64,000 nt of DNA, taken from positions 1,178,001 through 1,242,000 of the forward strand of contig CAWAXW010000006.1 of NCBI GenBank assembly GCA_963786155.1. The letters run 5' to 3'. Position numbers and translations under genes: made by a program. The stretch's first letter is position 1, and the number at the start of each line of letters is the position of its first letter. Source of the DNA: CAWAXW01 sp963786155 (GTDB taxonomy: Bacteria; Actinomycetota; CADDZG01; WHSQ01). Positions 26,530 through 34,933 of the stretch are shown here, one piece after another. The notes under the pieces were generated by a model. It saw only the letters and a program-made list of their open reading frames with translations, was not told the DNA's origin and did not search any database.

Positions 26530-28389
26530 TTGAAGAAACGCAAGAGCCTGGCATTTCTGGCACTGCTTCTATGTATGTCGTTGATCGCCGCGGCGTGTGG
26601 GGGCGACGACGAGGAAGAGCCCAGCGCAGAGGACACGACCGAGGAATCGTCGGATCTAACCGGAGGGACGCTTCTCGCCGAGACGGCCGACTTCGGCTTC
26701 ACCAGTGCATTCGATCCCAGCGGCGAATATCTGGGTGTTGCTTGGGGTCTCTACAGCAACCTCCTGACCCGCACGCTGGTGACGTACAACCACGTTGCCG
26801 GTGCAGAGGGGAACGTGCTCGTGCCCGACCTCGCGACCGATCTTCCGGAGATCAGCGAGGACGGCCTCACGTACACGTTCACGCTCAAGGACGGGGTCAA
26901 GTTCGGGCCGCCGCTCAGCCGCGAGATCACCTCGCAGGACGTCGCTTACGCATTCCAGCGGATGGCGACCGAGTCCGTCGCGGCCCAGTACGCCTTCTAT
27001 TACACCGATGTGATCGAGGGCTTCGCAGTGGCGAAGAAGCCGAAGCCGATCTCGGGCATCGAGACGCCCGACGACAAGACGATCGTCTTCACCCTGGCCC
27101 AGCCCACCGGTGACTTCCTGTACCGGTTGGCCATGCCGGCAACGTCTCCGATGCCGGAAGAGGTCGCGGGTTGCTTCAACAAGGCGGGCGAGTACGGCCG
27201 CTACGTCATCGCTTCGGGTCCGTACATGCTCGAAGGCAGCGACGAGCTCGACGCTTCGAGCTGCGACACGCTCGAGCCGATCTCGGGCTATGACCCCAAC
27301 AAGGTCATGATCTTCGTCCGTAACCCGGACTACGATCCGGCGACCGACAGCCCCGAGTCCCGTGAGGCGCTGTTCGACCGGATGGAGCTTGCCGTCAACA
27401 CGAACGTCGACGACATCTTCAACCGCATCGAGGCGGGTGAGATCGACATCTCGCCGGACAACCCGACTCCGAAGACGATCGCGAAGTTCTCACGTGACAG
27501 CGAGCTGCAAGACCAGCTCCAGTCCAACGGTGGAGACCGCACGTGGTACCTCACGATGAACCTGACGCAGCCCCCGTTCGACGACATCCACGTCCGGAAG
27601 GCCGTCAACCTCGTGATGGACAAGGAAGGCATCCACAAAGCCTGGGGGGGCGACGCCTCAGGAGCGATCGCGACCCACATCCTTCCGCCCGAGATGACGG
27701 GGGGGACCCCATCGGCGGAGGAGTACGACCCCTACCCGAGCGAAGGTTTCTCGGGCGACGAAGCCGCCGCCAAGGAAGAGATGAGCCAGTCGAAGTACGA
27801 CACTGACAGCGACGGCGTTTGCGATGCCCCCGAGTGCAGCGGCTTGATCATGATCAACCGCAACGTGCCACCCTGGACGGACTCGGAAGTCGTCGTCGTG
27901 GACTCCTTGAGCAAGATTGGGATCGAGGTCGAACCGCGACCGCTCGAGTCGAGCACCGCGTACACCACGATCCAGACGGTGAAGCGCAACATCCCGATCG
28001 CCCTGAATGCAGGGTGGGGTAAGGACTACGCAGACCCGTCGACGTTCATGGTCCTGTTCGATGGAGGCAGCATCATCCCCGAGGGCAACATCAACTACTC
28101 CCTGGTGGGTCTCACGCCCGATCTCGCGGCCGAGGTTGGGGCCGAGGGAGTCCTCGAGGGGATCCCCGATATCGAGGACGACATCAACGCTTGCAACGAG
28201 CTAGCGGACCAGGAGCGCACCGACTGCTGGATCGCGCTCGATGCGAAGTTGATGGAGGAAGTGGTCCCGTGGGTGCCATACCTGTGGGCCAACAACAACG
28301 ACATCATCAGCGACAACATCACCCAGTACGGGTTCGATCAGTTCTCGGGTGAGCCGGCCTACGCGCACATCGCTGTGGACCGGGAGTAA
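26530..28389 (+). CDS. dppA: Peptide-type ABC importer substrate-binding lipoprotein (family 5)
   Basis: The TTG at 26530 with GAGAGGAGAA upstream gives a 619-residue lipoprotein: KKRKSLAFLALLLCMSLIAAAC, Cys23 lipidated, then an acidic linker (GGDDEEEPSAED). The SBP_bac_5 fold shows VPDLATDLPEISEDGLTYTFTLKDGVKFGPPL, SQDVAYAFQRM, and the later FDDIHVRKAVNLVMDKEGI. Slightly longer than average; it contains an insert rich in Asp/Glu (SQSKYDTDSDGVCDAPECSG) that resembles a small calcium-loop with two Cys. It captures substrate outside the membrane for DppBCDF. Confidence 0.92.
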   Translation: MKKRKSLAFLALLLCMSLIAAACGGDDEEEPSAEDTTEESSDLTGGTLLAETADFGFTSAFDPSGEYLGVAWGLYSNLLTRTLVTYNHVAGAEGNVLVPDLATDLPEISEDGLTYTFTLKDGVKFGPPLSREITSQDVAYAFQRMATESVAAQYAFYYTDVIEGFAVAKKPKPISGIETPDDKTIVFTLAQPTGDFLYRLAMPATSPMPEEVAGCFNKAGEYGRYVIASGPYMLEGSDELDASSCDTLEPISGYDPNKVMIFVRNPDYDPATDSPESREALFDRMELAVNTNVDDIFNRIEAGEIDISPDNPTPKTIAKFSRDSELQDQLQSNGGDRTWYLTMNLTQPPFDDIHVRKAVNLVMDKEGIHKAWGGDASGAIATHILPPEMTGGTPSAEEYDPYPSEGFSGDEAAAKEEMSQSKYDTDSDGVCDAPECSGLIMINRNVPPWTDSEVVVVDSLSKIGIEVEPRPLESSTAYTTIQTVKRNIPIALNAGWGKDYADPSTFMVLFDGGSIIPEGNINYSLVGLTPDLAAEVGAEGVLEGIPDIEDDINACNELADQERTDCWIALDAKLMEEVVPWVPYLWANNNDIISDNITQYGFDQFSGEPAYAHIAVDRE

Positions 28390-28405
28390 CAGAAAGGAAT
28401 CGGTT

Positions 28406-28430
28406 GGGAGGGGGGCTTTGCCCCCCTCCC
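28406..28430 (+). terminator. Strong intra-operon stem-loop between dppA and dppB
   Basis: GGGAGGGGGGC, loop TTT, GCCCCCCTCCC: an 11-bp perfect stem without a following T tract, 17 nt after the dppA stop. It probably stabilises the upstream dppA message or partly terminates, giving more binding protein than permease. Confidence 0.6.
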
Positions 28431-28451
28431 TCTAGGGCTAGCGAGGCATCG

Positions 28452-29417
28452 ATGGGTCGGTACGTGGTCAGAAGGTTGTTGTGGTCGGTGGTCGTCCTGC
28501 TCGTCATCACCCTGATCACGTTCCTGATCTTCTTCATCATGCCGCCGACCGACCCGGCGGTCGCATTCGCCGGCAAGAGCCCGACGCCCGAATTGATCGC
28601 CGAGGCAGAGGAGCAACTCGGTCTCGACAAGCCGTGGCCCGTTCAGTACGGGATGTACGTCAAACGGCTGTTCCTCGGCGATGAATACGGATGGCCGGGC
28701 CTCGGCTTCTCCTACAACACACGCGCTCCCGTCAAGGACGAGGTCTTCGAGAGGGCGGTGGTCACGTTTCAACTTGCTGTGGGGGCCGCGATCATGTGGC
28801 TCGCGTTGGGCATCTCGATCGGGATCGTGTCGGCGCTCAAGCGGGGGACGATGGTGGACCGCGCCGCGATGGGCTTCGCTTTATTCGGCGTGAGCGCTCC
28901 GGTCTTCTGGCTGGGGCTGGTGACGTTGTTCATCTTCTGGAACAAACTCAAGATCTTGCCCGGCACCGGCTACGTCCCCATCACCGAGGACCCGTCGCTC
29001 TGGTTCCAGCACTTCATCATGCCGTGGGGCGTTCTGATGCTGCTGTTCGCGGCGTTCTATGCCCGCATGGTGCGAGGGAACCTCCTGGAAACGATGGGGG
29101 AGGACTTCATCCGGACCGCGAGAGCCAAGGGCTTGTCTGAAAAGAAGGTCGTACGCAAACACGCGCTGCGCGCGAGCCTCACGCCGGTGGTGACCATGTT
29201 CGGACTCGACTTCGGTTTGTTGCTCGGGGGAGCCATCATCACGGAGAGGGTGTTCAATCTTCCGGGGCTTGGCGCCTACGCGGTCAGTTCGGTGTTCGAC
29301 GGCGACTTGCCGGCGATCCTCGCGGTGACTTCGTTCGCCGCGATCTTCGTGACGATGATGAGCTTGGTTGTGGACATCATCTACGCATATCTCGACCCGC
29401 GCGTCAGATACGCGTGA
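28452..29417 (+). CDS. dppB: Peptide-type ABC importer permease (DppB-like)
   Basis: 321 residues from ATG 28452 (MGRYVVRRLLWSVVVLLVITLITFLIFF, the standard DppB start). Six helices and the EAA loop DFIRTARAKGLSEKKVVRKHALRASLTPVVTMFG. The end, VDIIYAYLDPRVRYA, is typical. Its TGA overlaps the GTG start of dppD. Pairs with DppC to form the membrane channel. Confidence 0.93.
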   Translation: MGRYVVRRLLWSVVVLLVITLITFLIFFIMPPTDPAVAFAGKSPTPELIAEAEEQLGLDKPWPVQYGMYVKRLFLGDEYGWPGLGFSYNTRAPVKDEVFERAVVTFQLAVGAAIMWLALGISIGIVSALKRGTMVDRAAMGFALFGVSAPVFWLGLVTLFIFWNKLKILPGTGYVPITEDPSLWFQHFIMPWGVLMLLFAAFYARMVRGNLLETMGEDFIRTARAKGLSEKKVVRKHALRASLTPVVTMFGLDFGLLLGGAIITERVFNLPGLGAYAVSSVFDGDLPAILAVTSFAAIFVTMMSLVVDIIYAYLDPRVRYA

Positions 29418-30424
29418 CGGAGCCCCTGCTCGAGGTCCGCGACCTCAAGGTCCACTTCCCGACGATCGACGGCATCGTGAAGGCGGTCGATGGGATCTCG
29501 TTCTCCGTGGCGCCGGGCGAGACGCTCGGCGTGGTCGGCGAATCGGGTTCCGGCAAGAGCGTCGGCTTCCTGACGGTGATGGGCTTGATCAACAAGAAGA
29601 ACGCTCAGGTCGAGGGAGAGATCATCTTTCGTGGCGAGGACCTGCTGAAGGTCTCGGCTGAGAAGATGCGTGACCTTCGCGGGAACGCGATCGGGATGGT
29701 CTTCCAGGACCCGATGACATCGATGCACCCCATGTACAAGGTCGGCGACCAGATCGCCGAGGCGATCCGAGCCCATCGCGACGTCTCGAAGGCGGCGGCC
29801 TTCCAGCAGTCGATCGAGATGCTCCGGAGGGTGGGAATCCCCAAGCCGGACGAGCGCGCCCGGCAATACCCGCACGAGTATTCCGGCGGGATGCGACAGA
29901 GGGCGATGATCGCGATGTCGCTGGCCTTGAACCCGGCCTTATTGATCGCGGACGAGCCGACGACGGCTCTCGACGTCACCGTGCAGGCCCAGATCCTGGA
30001 CCTGATCGACGACCTCAAGCGTGAATTCAACGCTGCGGTCATCCTGATCACTCACGACCTGGGCGTGGTGGCCGAGCACTGCGATCACATCCAGGTGATG
30101 TACGCGGGGAGGGTCGTCGAGAGGGGAACGGCTCGACACATCTACTACGACGCCCGCCACCCCTATACCTGGGGACTCCTCCAATCCATCAGCCGGATGG
30201 AGGACGACTTGGATCGGCTCCGCCCGATAAGCGGCGCGCCCCCGTCCTTGATCTTCGTTCCGCCGGGATGTCCCTTCCACCCGCGCTGTCCACACAGGTT
30301 CGAGGCCTGCGACAAACAAAGACCGGATCTCGAACCGCGCGACGCAGAGCACCAGGATGCGTGCTTGTTGACGTTGGAACAGAAGAAGGAGATCTTCCGG
30401 ACGGAGGTGGCGGTGAAGGCATGA
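29414..30424 (+). CDS. dppD: Peptide-type ABC importer ATPase (DppD/OppD)
   Basis: 336 residues from GTG 29414. Walker A GVVGESGSGKSVGF, Q-loop MVFQDPMTSMHPM, signature YSGGMRQRAMIAMSLALNPALLIADEPTTALDVT (Walker B and D-loop), H-loop LITHDLGVVAEHCD. The C-terminal oligopeptide-transporter extension has the Cys motif of a 4Fe-4S-like site: PGCPFHPRCPHRFEACDKQRP. Overlaps both neighbours by 4 nt. One of two ATPases driving import. Confidence 0.94.
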   Translation: MTEPLLEVRDLKVHFPTIDGIVKAVDGISFSVAPGETLGVVGESGSGKSVGFLTVMGLINKKNAQVEGEIIFRGEDLLKVSAEKMRDLRGNAIGMVFQDPMTSMHPMYKVGDQIAEAIRAHRDVSKAAAFQQSIEMLRRVGIPKPDERARQYPHEYSGGMRQRAMIAMSLALNPALLIADEPTTALDVTVQAQILDLIDDLKREFNAAVILITHDLGVVAEHCDHIQVMYAGRVVERGTARHIYYDARHPYTWGLLQSISRMEDDLDRLRPISGAPPSLIFVPPGCPFHPRCPHRFEACDKQRPDLEPRDAEHQDACLLTLEQKKEIFRTEVAVKA

Positions 30425-31475
30425 ACGTCACGGATCTCAATACCGTCCGCCGTGAGCCGCCGGTCGACAAGGGCAAGCCGTTGGTCCAACTGATCGGGGT
30501 CAAGAAGCACTTCCCAATAACTCAGGGCATCATCTTCCAGAAGAAGGTCGGCCAGGTCCATGCCGTCGACGGCATCGATCTCGAGGTCTACCCTCGAGAG
30601 ACCGTCGGCATCGTGGGAGAAACGGGCTGTGGGAAGTCGACGACTGCGCGTTTGATCATGAAGCTCTTCGACGTTACCGAGGGCAAGGTGCTGTTCGACG
30701 GTGACGACATCACATCCCTCAGTCGCCGCGAGATGCAGCCCTATAGGCGCGAGATGCAGATGATCTTCCAGGACCCGTATGCGTCGTTGAATCCGCGCAA
30801 GACCGTCGGGTCGATCATCGGAGACCCTTTCCGCATCCACAAGACGGTGCCGGACGACAAGATCAGGCCCGAGGTGCAACAGATCATGGAGCTCGTCGGG
30901 CTGAACCCCGAGCACTACAACCGCTATCCCCACGAATTCAGCGGAGGACAACGCCAACGCATAGGGGTGGGTCGCGCGTTGGCCCTCAAGCCCAAGCTGA
31001 TCGTGTGCGACGAGCCGGTGAGCGTGCTCGATGTTCGATCCAGGCCCAGATCCTCAACCTCCTGAAGGACCTTCAGGACGAGCTCGGCCTGACCTACGTC
31101 TTCATCGCGCACGATCTCTCGGTGGTCAGACATATGAGCAACCGCGTCGTCGTGATGTATCTCGGCAAGGTGGCCGAGGTCGCGGCCGGGGACGTCCTCT
31201 ACAAATACCCCAAGCACCCCTACACGGGAGCGCTTCTGTCCGCCATCCCAATCGCCGATCCCGATCTCGCCGCAGCCAAGAAGCGAATCAGGCTCGAGGG
31301 CGACGTGCCCTCGCCGATCGATCCGCCTTCCGGATGCAATTTCCACCCCCGCTGCCCGCACGCTCAGTTCCCGAAGTGCAGCGAGGACGAGCCGGCGCTC
31401 ACGCCCCACCGCCCGGGCCAGCTCGCCGCCTGTCACTTCCCCCTGGCCGACCGAGAGGCCCCCCTGGAGAAGTAG
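30421..31475 (+). CDS. dppF: Peptide-type ABC importer ATPase (DppF/OppF), frame broken near 31035
   Basis: Starts ATG 30421 (ATGA overlap with dppD). Walker A GIVGETGCGKSTTARL, Q-loop MIFQDPYASLNPRK, signature FSGGQRQRIGVGRALALKP, Walker B LIVCDEPVSVLDV. At 31033-31036 one base is missing: as read the frame stops at 31065, but adding a T gives DVSIQAQILNLLKDLQDEL and the normal rest (FIAHDLSVVRHMSNRVVVMYLG, Cys motif SGCNFHPRCPHAQFPKC) to 31475, 351 residues. Last gene of the importer operon. Confidence 0.9.
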
Positions 31476-31493
31476 CTCGACCCCCCGAAATGC

Positions 31494-31521
31494 TTGCTAT
31501 AGCTAGCAAGGCTGCTATGGT
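31494..31521 (+). promoter_or_regulatory. Putative promoter with inverted repeat upstream of the RlpA-like gene
   Basis: TTGCTA (31494-31499), 16-nt spacer, TATGGT (31516-31521). The -35 is itself one arm of TTGCTA-TAGC-TAGCAA (31494-31509), a possible operator. The approximately 110-nt leader that follows is GC-rich and can form several hairpins (for example CTGGC/GCCAG, and CGAT/ATCG around CTTTCCCC). Confidence 0.45.
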
Positions 31522-31639
31522 GCTTCGGTCCTAAGGGCTCTCCCCGAGACGCGGGGGTGCGCCTGGCCGCCAGCCAGTGTGCGGGGCGATCTTTCCCCAT
31601 CGACCCCGAGCCGAGTCGACCTCAGTAAGGAGGTTCGCG

Positions 31640-32560
31640 ATGTCGCGTATACACGCGTCCGCGCGCGGGGTGACCGGTCTTGTGCTGCTCGCCCTGCTCG
31701 TGATGCCCTCGACGGCGGGGGCTTCGGCCGCCCCGCCGGAAGTGAAGTTGGAACGAGCTCCGTGGTCCGTGCATTTCGGCGGGACCGCTTCGATCGTGGG
31801 CAGCGTCGATGGCGCGGCCCGAGGAGCGAAAGTGAGTCTCCACCGCAGGTGGCCGGCAGGCGGCTGGTACGAACATGCGATCCGACGCGTGGGGTCGAAC
31901 GGGAACGTGCGCTTCAAAGTTCCGAACCTAAAGAGGAGCGCGCGCTTCAAACTCGTGTATTCGGACCCGGCAACCGGCGTCAAAGACAGCAGCAGGCGAG
32001 TCACAGTTCGGGTCGAGTCGCGCGTCGATCTCAAGCTTCGGCACAAGCGCGTGATGGAAGGAGGCACCATCCGGGTGCGCGCCAAGGTCCGGCCCGCGGG
32101 GCATCGCAAGGCCACCCTTCAGATCCGTCGCAACGGCACGTGGCGGCGGGTGCGCCGACTCGACCTGCACCACGGCGTCGGCCGCGCGAGGCTCAAGCCG
32201 AACGAGGTGGGCAAACTCGGGATCAGGGTCGTCGTGGCCGGCGACCGCTACGCCCTGCGGGGGGCACAACGAGACCATGCAGTGGTGTTCGATCCAACGC
32301 TCGCCACCTGGTACGGGCCCGGCTTCTACGGGAACCGGACCGCCTGCGGGCGGACGCTTACCCCCTCGACGCTTGGGGTGGCGCACCGCTCTCTCCCATG
32401 TGGGAGCAAAGTGAAAATCCTGTATCGGGGCCGGTGGGTCACCGTGCCCGTGATCGATCGAGGCCCTTACTCCTCGGCCGAGTTCGACCTGACGGAGAGG
32501 ACGGCCGACCGCCTCGGCTTCAGTGGCCGCCAGAGCATCGGGGTCGTGAGAGGGCGCTAG
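31640..32560 (+). CDS. Secreted RlpA-like double-psi beta-barrel protein
   Basis: 306 residues from ATG 31640, preceded by AAGGAGG. Signal peptide MSRIHASARGVTGLVLLALLVMPSTAGASA. About 190 residues of Ig-like beta repeats rich in Arg/Lys follow. The C-terminal RlpA-like domain runs from ATWYGPGFYGNRTACGRTLTP through GVAHRSLPCGSKVKI, VTVPVIDRGPY and EFDLTERTADRLGF; the two Cys and catalytic-type Asp are conserved. RlpA proteins act on peptidoglycan, some as lytic transglycosylases on naked glycan. It sits just before the dcw cluster, compatible with septal wall processing. The N-terminal domain may bind wall polymers. Confidence 0.88.
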   Translation: MSRIHASARGVTGLVLLALLVMPSTAGASAAPPEVKLERAPWSVHFGGTASIVGSVDGAARGAKVSLHRRWPAGGWYEHAIRRVGSNGNVRFKVPNLKRSARFKLVYSDPATGVKDSSRRVTVRVESRVDLKLRHKRVMEGGTIRVRAKVRPAGHRKATLQIRRNGTWRRVRRLDLHHGVGRARLKPNEVGKLGIRVVVAGDRYALRGAQRDHAVVFDPTLATWYGPGFYGNRTACGRTLTPSTLGVAHRSLPCGSKVKILYRGRWVTVPVIDRGPYSSAEFDLTERTADRLGFSGRQSIGVVRGR

Positions 32561-32624
32561 CCCGGGGCGCGGTTTCCTCCTTATATGCGGCTAAGGCATC
32601 GGGGGGACGTAAACTTCATGCAAG

Positions 32625-33149
32625 TTGGCCAAGGCGCTCGTACTAAACGCCACCTACCAGCCGCTGTGCGTGGTTCCCGTGCGGCGGGCGCTCGTTCTCG
32701 CCCTGAAGGGCAAAGCCGAGGTCGTCCATTCCAATGGGGTCGTCTTCCACTCCGAGCGACTCGAGATCCCGGCCCCCTCGGTCGTCCGCCTCAAATACTT
32801 CGTAAAAGTTCCTTTCCGGGCCCGGGCGTCGCTGTCGCGCCGAGCGGTCCTGGTCAGGGACAACTTCGAGTGCCAGTACTGCGGCCGCCCGGCCGAGAAC
32901 GTCGATCACGTCGTCCCCAAGAGCCGGGGGGGCAGCCACACCTGGGACAACGTGGTGGCGGCGTGCCGGCCGTGCAACTCCCGTAAAGAGAACCGCTCGC
33001 CGGCCGACGTGGGCCTGCGCCTGCGCCACGTCCCCCGGCCTCCCCATGAGAGCGTCTGGATCGTGGTCGCGGTGGACCGGGTCGACCCGCAATGGGAGCA
33101 ATACCTGGGCCGCCCGCGCCGCAAAGATCGCCAGCCCCAGCCCGCCTAG
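32625..33149 (+). CDS. HNH endonuclease family protein
   Basis: 174 residues from TTG 32625: AKALVLNATYQPLCVVPVRRALVLALKGKAEVVH is the conserved N-terminal domain of this chromosomal HNH family. The nuclease motif has two zinc Cys pairs (CQYCGRP and CRPCNSRK) around the catalytic DHVVPKSRGGSHTWDNVV. It is widespread in actinobacteria and usually not part of a defence or mobile locus; its biological role is unknown. It precedes the dcw promoter region. No RBS is obvious. Confidence 0.88.
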   Translation: MAKALVLNATYQPLCVVPVRRALVLALKGKAEVVHSNGVVFHSERLEIPAPSVVRLKYFVKVPFRARASLSRRAVLVRDNFECQYCGRPAENVDHVVPKSRGGSHTWDNVVAACRPCNSRKENRSPADVGLRLRHVPRPPHESVWIVVAVDRVDPQWEQYLGRPRRKDRQPQPA

Positions 33150-33185
33150 CTCGGCGAGGGGTGAGTCGGGCGAAAGCCCCAATCG

Positions 33186-33238
33186 TTAACAACTCTTAAC
33201 AACAGACTTCACCCATAACGAATTACAAGAATGTAATT
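33186..33238. repeat. Direct and inverted repeats upstream of the mraZ promoter
   Basis: TTAACAAC occurs at 33186-33193 and again at 33196-33203 (10-bp period, same face of the helix). AATTACA (33221-33227) and TGTAATT (33232-33238) form an inverted repeat with an AGAA loop. This AT-rich patch stands out against the GC-rich surroundings and could bind a regulator of the dcw promoter. The rest of 33150-33250 shows no gene. Confidence 0.4.
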
Positions 33239-33251
33239 GGTGGTGGAAATG

Positions 33252-33280
33252 TTGACACCGCGTTCCCTCGGGAGTCTACT
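33252..33280 (+). promoter_or_regulatory. dcw cluster promoter (Pmra)
   Basis: TTGACA (33252-33257), then TCTACT (33275-33280; 17-nt spacer) or TACTTT (33277-33282; 19-nt). It lies directly upstream of the MraZ boxes and about 95 nt before the mraZ start. Confidence 0.6.
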
Positions 33281-33291
33281 TTGCCCACGAA

Positions 33292-33320
33292 GTGGTGCTG
33301 AGTGGAGGGAAGTGGGGGAA
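33292..33320 (+). promoter_or_regulatory. MraZ operator: three GTGG boxes at 10-bp spacing
   Basis: GTGG at 33292, 33302 and 33312, exactly 10 bp apart, the direct-repeat pattern bound by the MraZ octamer ahead of mraZ in several bacteria. Downstream, GGTGCTGAG/CTCAGCACC (33294-33302 with 33339-33347) and the palindrome CCCCTATAGGGG (33346-33357) could fold the leader. Autorepression by MraZ is the expected effect. Confidence 0.7.
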
Positions 33321-33375
33321 CAAGGGCGTTCCCGACGGCTCAGCACCCCTATAGGGGAAGCGCAGGGGAGACGGG

Positions 33376-33798
33376 TTGTCATTCCACGGGGAATTCAGGC
33401 ACTCGATAGACGCGAAGGGTCGCCTGATCGTGCCGTCCCGGATGCGAGACGAGTTCATGGGGGAGCAGGTTGTGCTCGTGAAGTGGCCCGAGGGATGCAT
33501 AGCGATGTTCTCGGTGGAGCGCTGGCAGCAGGTGGCCGCGGACATCGTCGCCGGAGGGAACAGCGCGGCCGAATCCCGCAAGATCCGGCGCCTCCTGGGA
33601 TCGGGCACCTCGATCGAGCAGGTGGACAAGCAAGGGCGGGTCAACGTCCCCCAGAGCCTCCGGGAGCACGCCGGGATCGAACGGGAGTGCGTGATCGTCG
33701 GCTCGCTCGACCACGGAGAGGTCTGGGAGCCGGCGGCCTGGGAGCGGGAGCAAGCAGAAGGCGAGCTCGAAGACCTGGCAAGCAAGCTGGATTTCTAG
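33376..33798 (+). CDS. mraZ: Transcriptional regulator MraZ
   Basis: 140 residues from TTG 33376 (AGGGGAGACGGG upstream). Two SpoVT/AbrB-like halves are visible: FHGEFRHSIDAKGRLIVPSRMRDEF and QVDKQGRVNVPQSLREHAGI, each with the DAKGR/DKQGR core. MraZ forms ring oligomers that bind GTGG-type repeats and repress the dcw operon; matching boxes are at 33292-33320. First gene of the cluster, 15 nt before a microprotein gene. Confidence 0.96.
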   Translation: MSFHGEFRHSIDAKGRLIVPSRMRDEFMGEQVVLVKWPEGCIAMFSVERWQQVAADIVAGGNSAAESRKIRRLLGSGTSIEQVDKQGRVNVPQSLREHAGIERECVIVGSLDHGEVWEPAAWEREQAEGELEDLASKLDF

Positions 33799-33813
33799 GA
33801 CAGGAGGAGCGAG

Positions 33814-33951
33814 ATGCTGGTGAAGGCTGCAGAGAAGCGGGCGCTCGCTCGCGAGGTCGGCCAGAGCGTCATCCTTCTGGCGCTGGCCGGATCGTCGGTC
33901 GGCGGGGTGCTCGGGATGGTGGCCATCGCGACCAGGGCGCTGGGCCGATGA
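33814..33951 (+). CDS. 45-residue single-pass membrane microprotein in the dcw cluster
   Basis: ATG 33814 behind AGGAGGAGCG, a very strong RBS; stop TGA 33949-33951 overlaps the rsmH ATG (ATGA), so it is translationally coupled. The product has a charged N-terminus (MLVKAAEKRALAREVGQ) and one hydrophobic helix (SVILLALAGSSVGGVLGMVAIA). Size, RBS and overlap argue it is real. No family recognised; a small division-associated membrane protein is the inference from position. Confidence 0.65.
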   Translation: MLVKAAEKRALAREVGQSVILLALAGSSVGGVLGMVAIATRALGR

Positions 33952-34933
33952 GAGACAGAGCCGGAGGTGCAACGAACTGGCTGGAAGAGATCCTCTTCGA
34001 CATGAACCTGTCCTCGCCGAGCGAGTCGTCGAGCTCCTCGTCCCGGCTCTCGTTGATGGGGGTGTCGTCGTCGACGCAACCCTCGGACGCGGCGGCCATG
34101 CCCGCGCGATCCTCGATGCCGCTCCTCGAGCCGAGCTCGTCGGGATCGACCGCGACGCCGCAGCGCTGGAGGAGAGTCGGGCCCACCTCGCCCCGCACGC
34201 GCAACGTGTTCGGTATGTCCGTGAAGATTTCGCGCGGCTCTCGTCCGCACTGGAACGACTCGGGGGTGCGGAGGTTCGCGGAGTCCTATTCGACCTTGGT
34301 GTTTCCTCACCCCAACTGGACGAAGCGGATCGTGGCTTCAGCTTCCGGAACCCAGGGCCGCTCGACATGCGAATGGATCGAGGACAAGCCCTCACAGCCG
34401 ACCTCGTCGTGAACACCTATCCGGTGGCCGAACTGACTCGCGTGATCAGGCGCTACGGCGAAGAACGATTCGCCGCGCGGATCGCACGCTCGATCGAGTC
34501 GAAGCGGCCGATCGGGTCAACCGACGAGCTGGCGGCCATCGTCGTCGAGGCGATACCCGCAGCGACGCGCCGAACTGGTGGACATCCGGCGCGCCGGACG
34601 TTTCAGGCGATCCGGATCGAGGTTAACGGAGAGCTGAACGCGCTCGAGGAGGCTCTGCCAGCGGCTCACGATGCCTTGAGTCCGGGAGGCAGGCTCGTCG
34701 TCATCTCGTATCACTCGCTCGAGGACCGCATCGTCAAGAGGTTCATCGCCGACGCGGCGCGCTCGTGTGTTTGTCCCCCGGACTTCCCGGTGTGTGTCTG
34801 CGGGGCAGCGGCCAGCATGCGCCCGTTGACCAAACGGCCACTGCGCCCCGCCCAGGACGAGTTGGAAACGAACCCGCGATCGGCCTCGGCAAGATTGCGC
34901 GCCGCGGTCCGCCTGGACGCTGAGGCAGCATGA
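33948..34933 (+). CDS. rsmH: 16S rRNA m4C1402 methyltransferase, frame broken near its 5' end
   Basis: ATG 33948 reads MRDRAGGATNWLEEI, then the frame diverges; adding one base around 33990-33995 continues PLRHEPVLAERVVELLVPAL and the full enzyme, about 328 residues. The AdoMet-binding motif is VVVDATLGRGGHARAIL, followed by LVGIDRDAAALEES, GVLFDLGVSSPQLDEADRGFSFR, and the C-terminal VVISYHSLEDRIVKRFI. The normal HEPVL start makes the repair convincing; without it, the first in-frame start is only at 34367, which would delete the cofactor site. It methylates C1402 of 16S rRNA. Confidence 0.9.

Noticed and set aside
30268..30420. Upstream extension of the dppF frame
   Set aside because: It lies inside dppD in another frame; the ATG at 30421 with ATGA overlap is the standard arrangement.
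32625..33149. HNH nuclease as sign of a mobile element or defence locus
   Set aside because: The protein belongs to a common chromosomal HNH family; no integrase, transposase, inverted repeats or restriction genes are nearby.
33237..34412. A 391-codon plus-strand ORF across mraZ and rsmH
   Set aside because: It is low-complexity shadow sequence overlapping mraZ, the microprotein and rsmH; codon use and composition are not coding-like.
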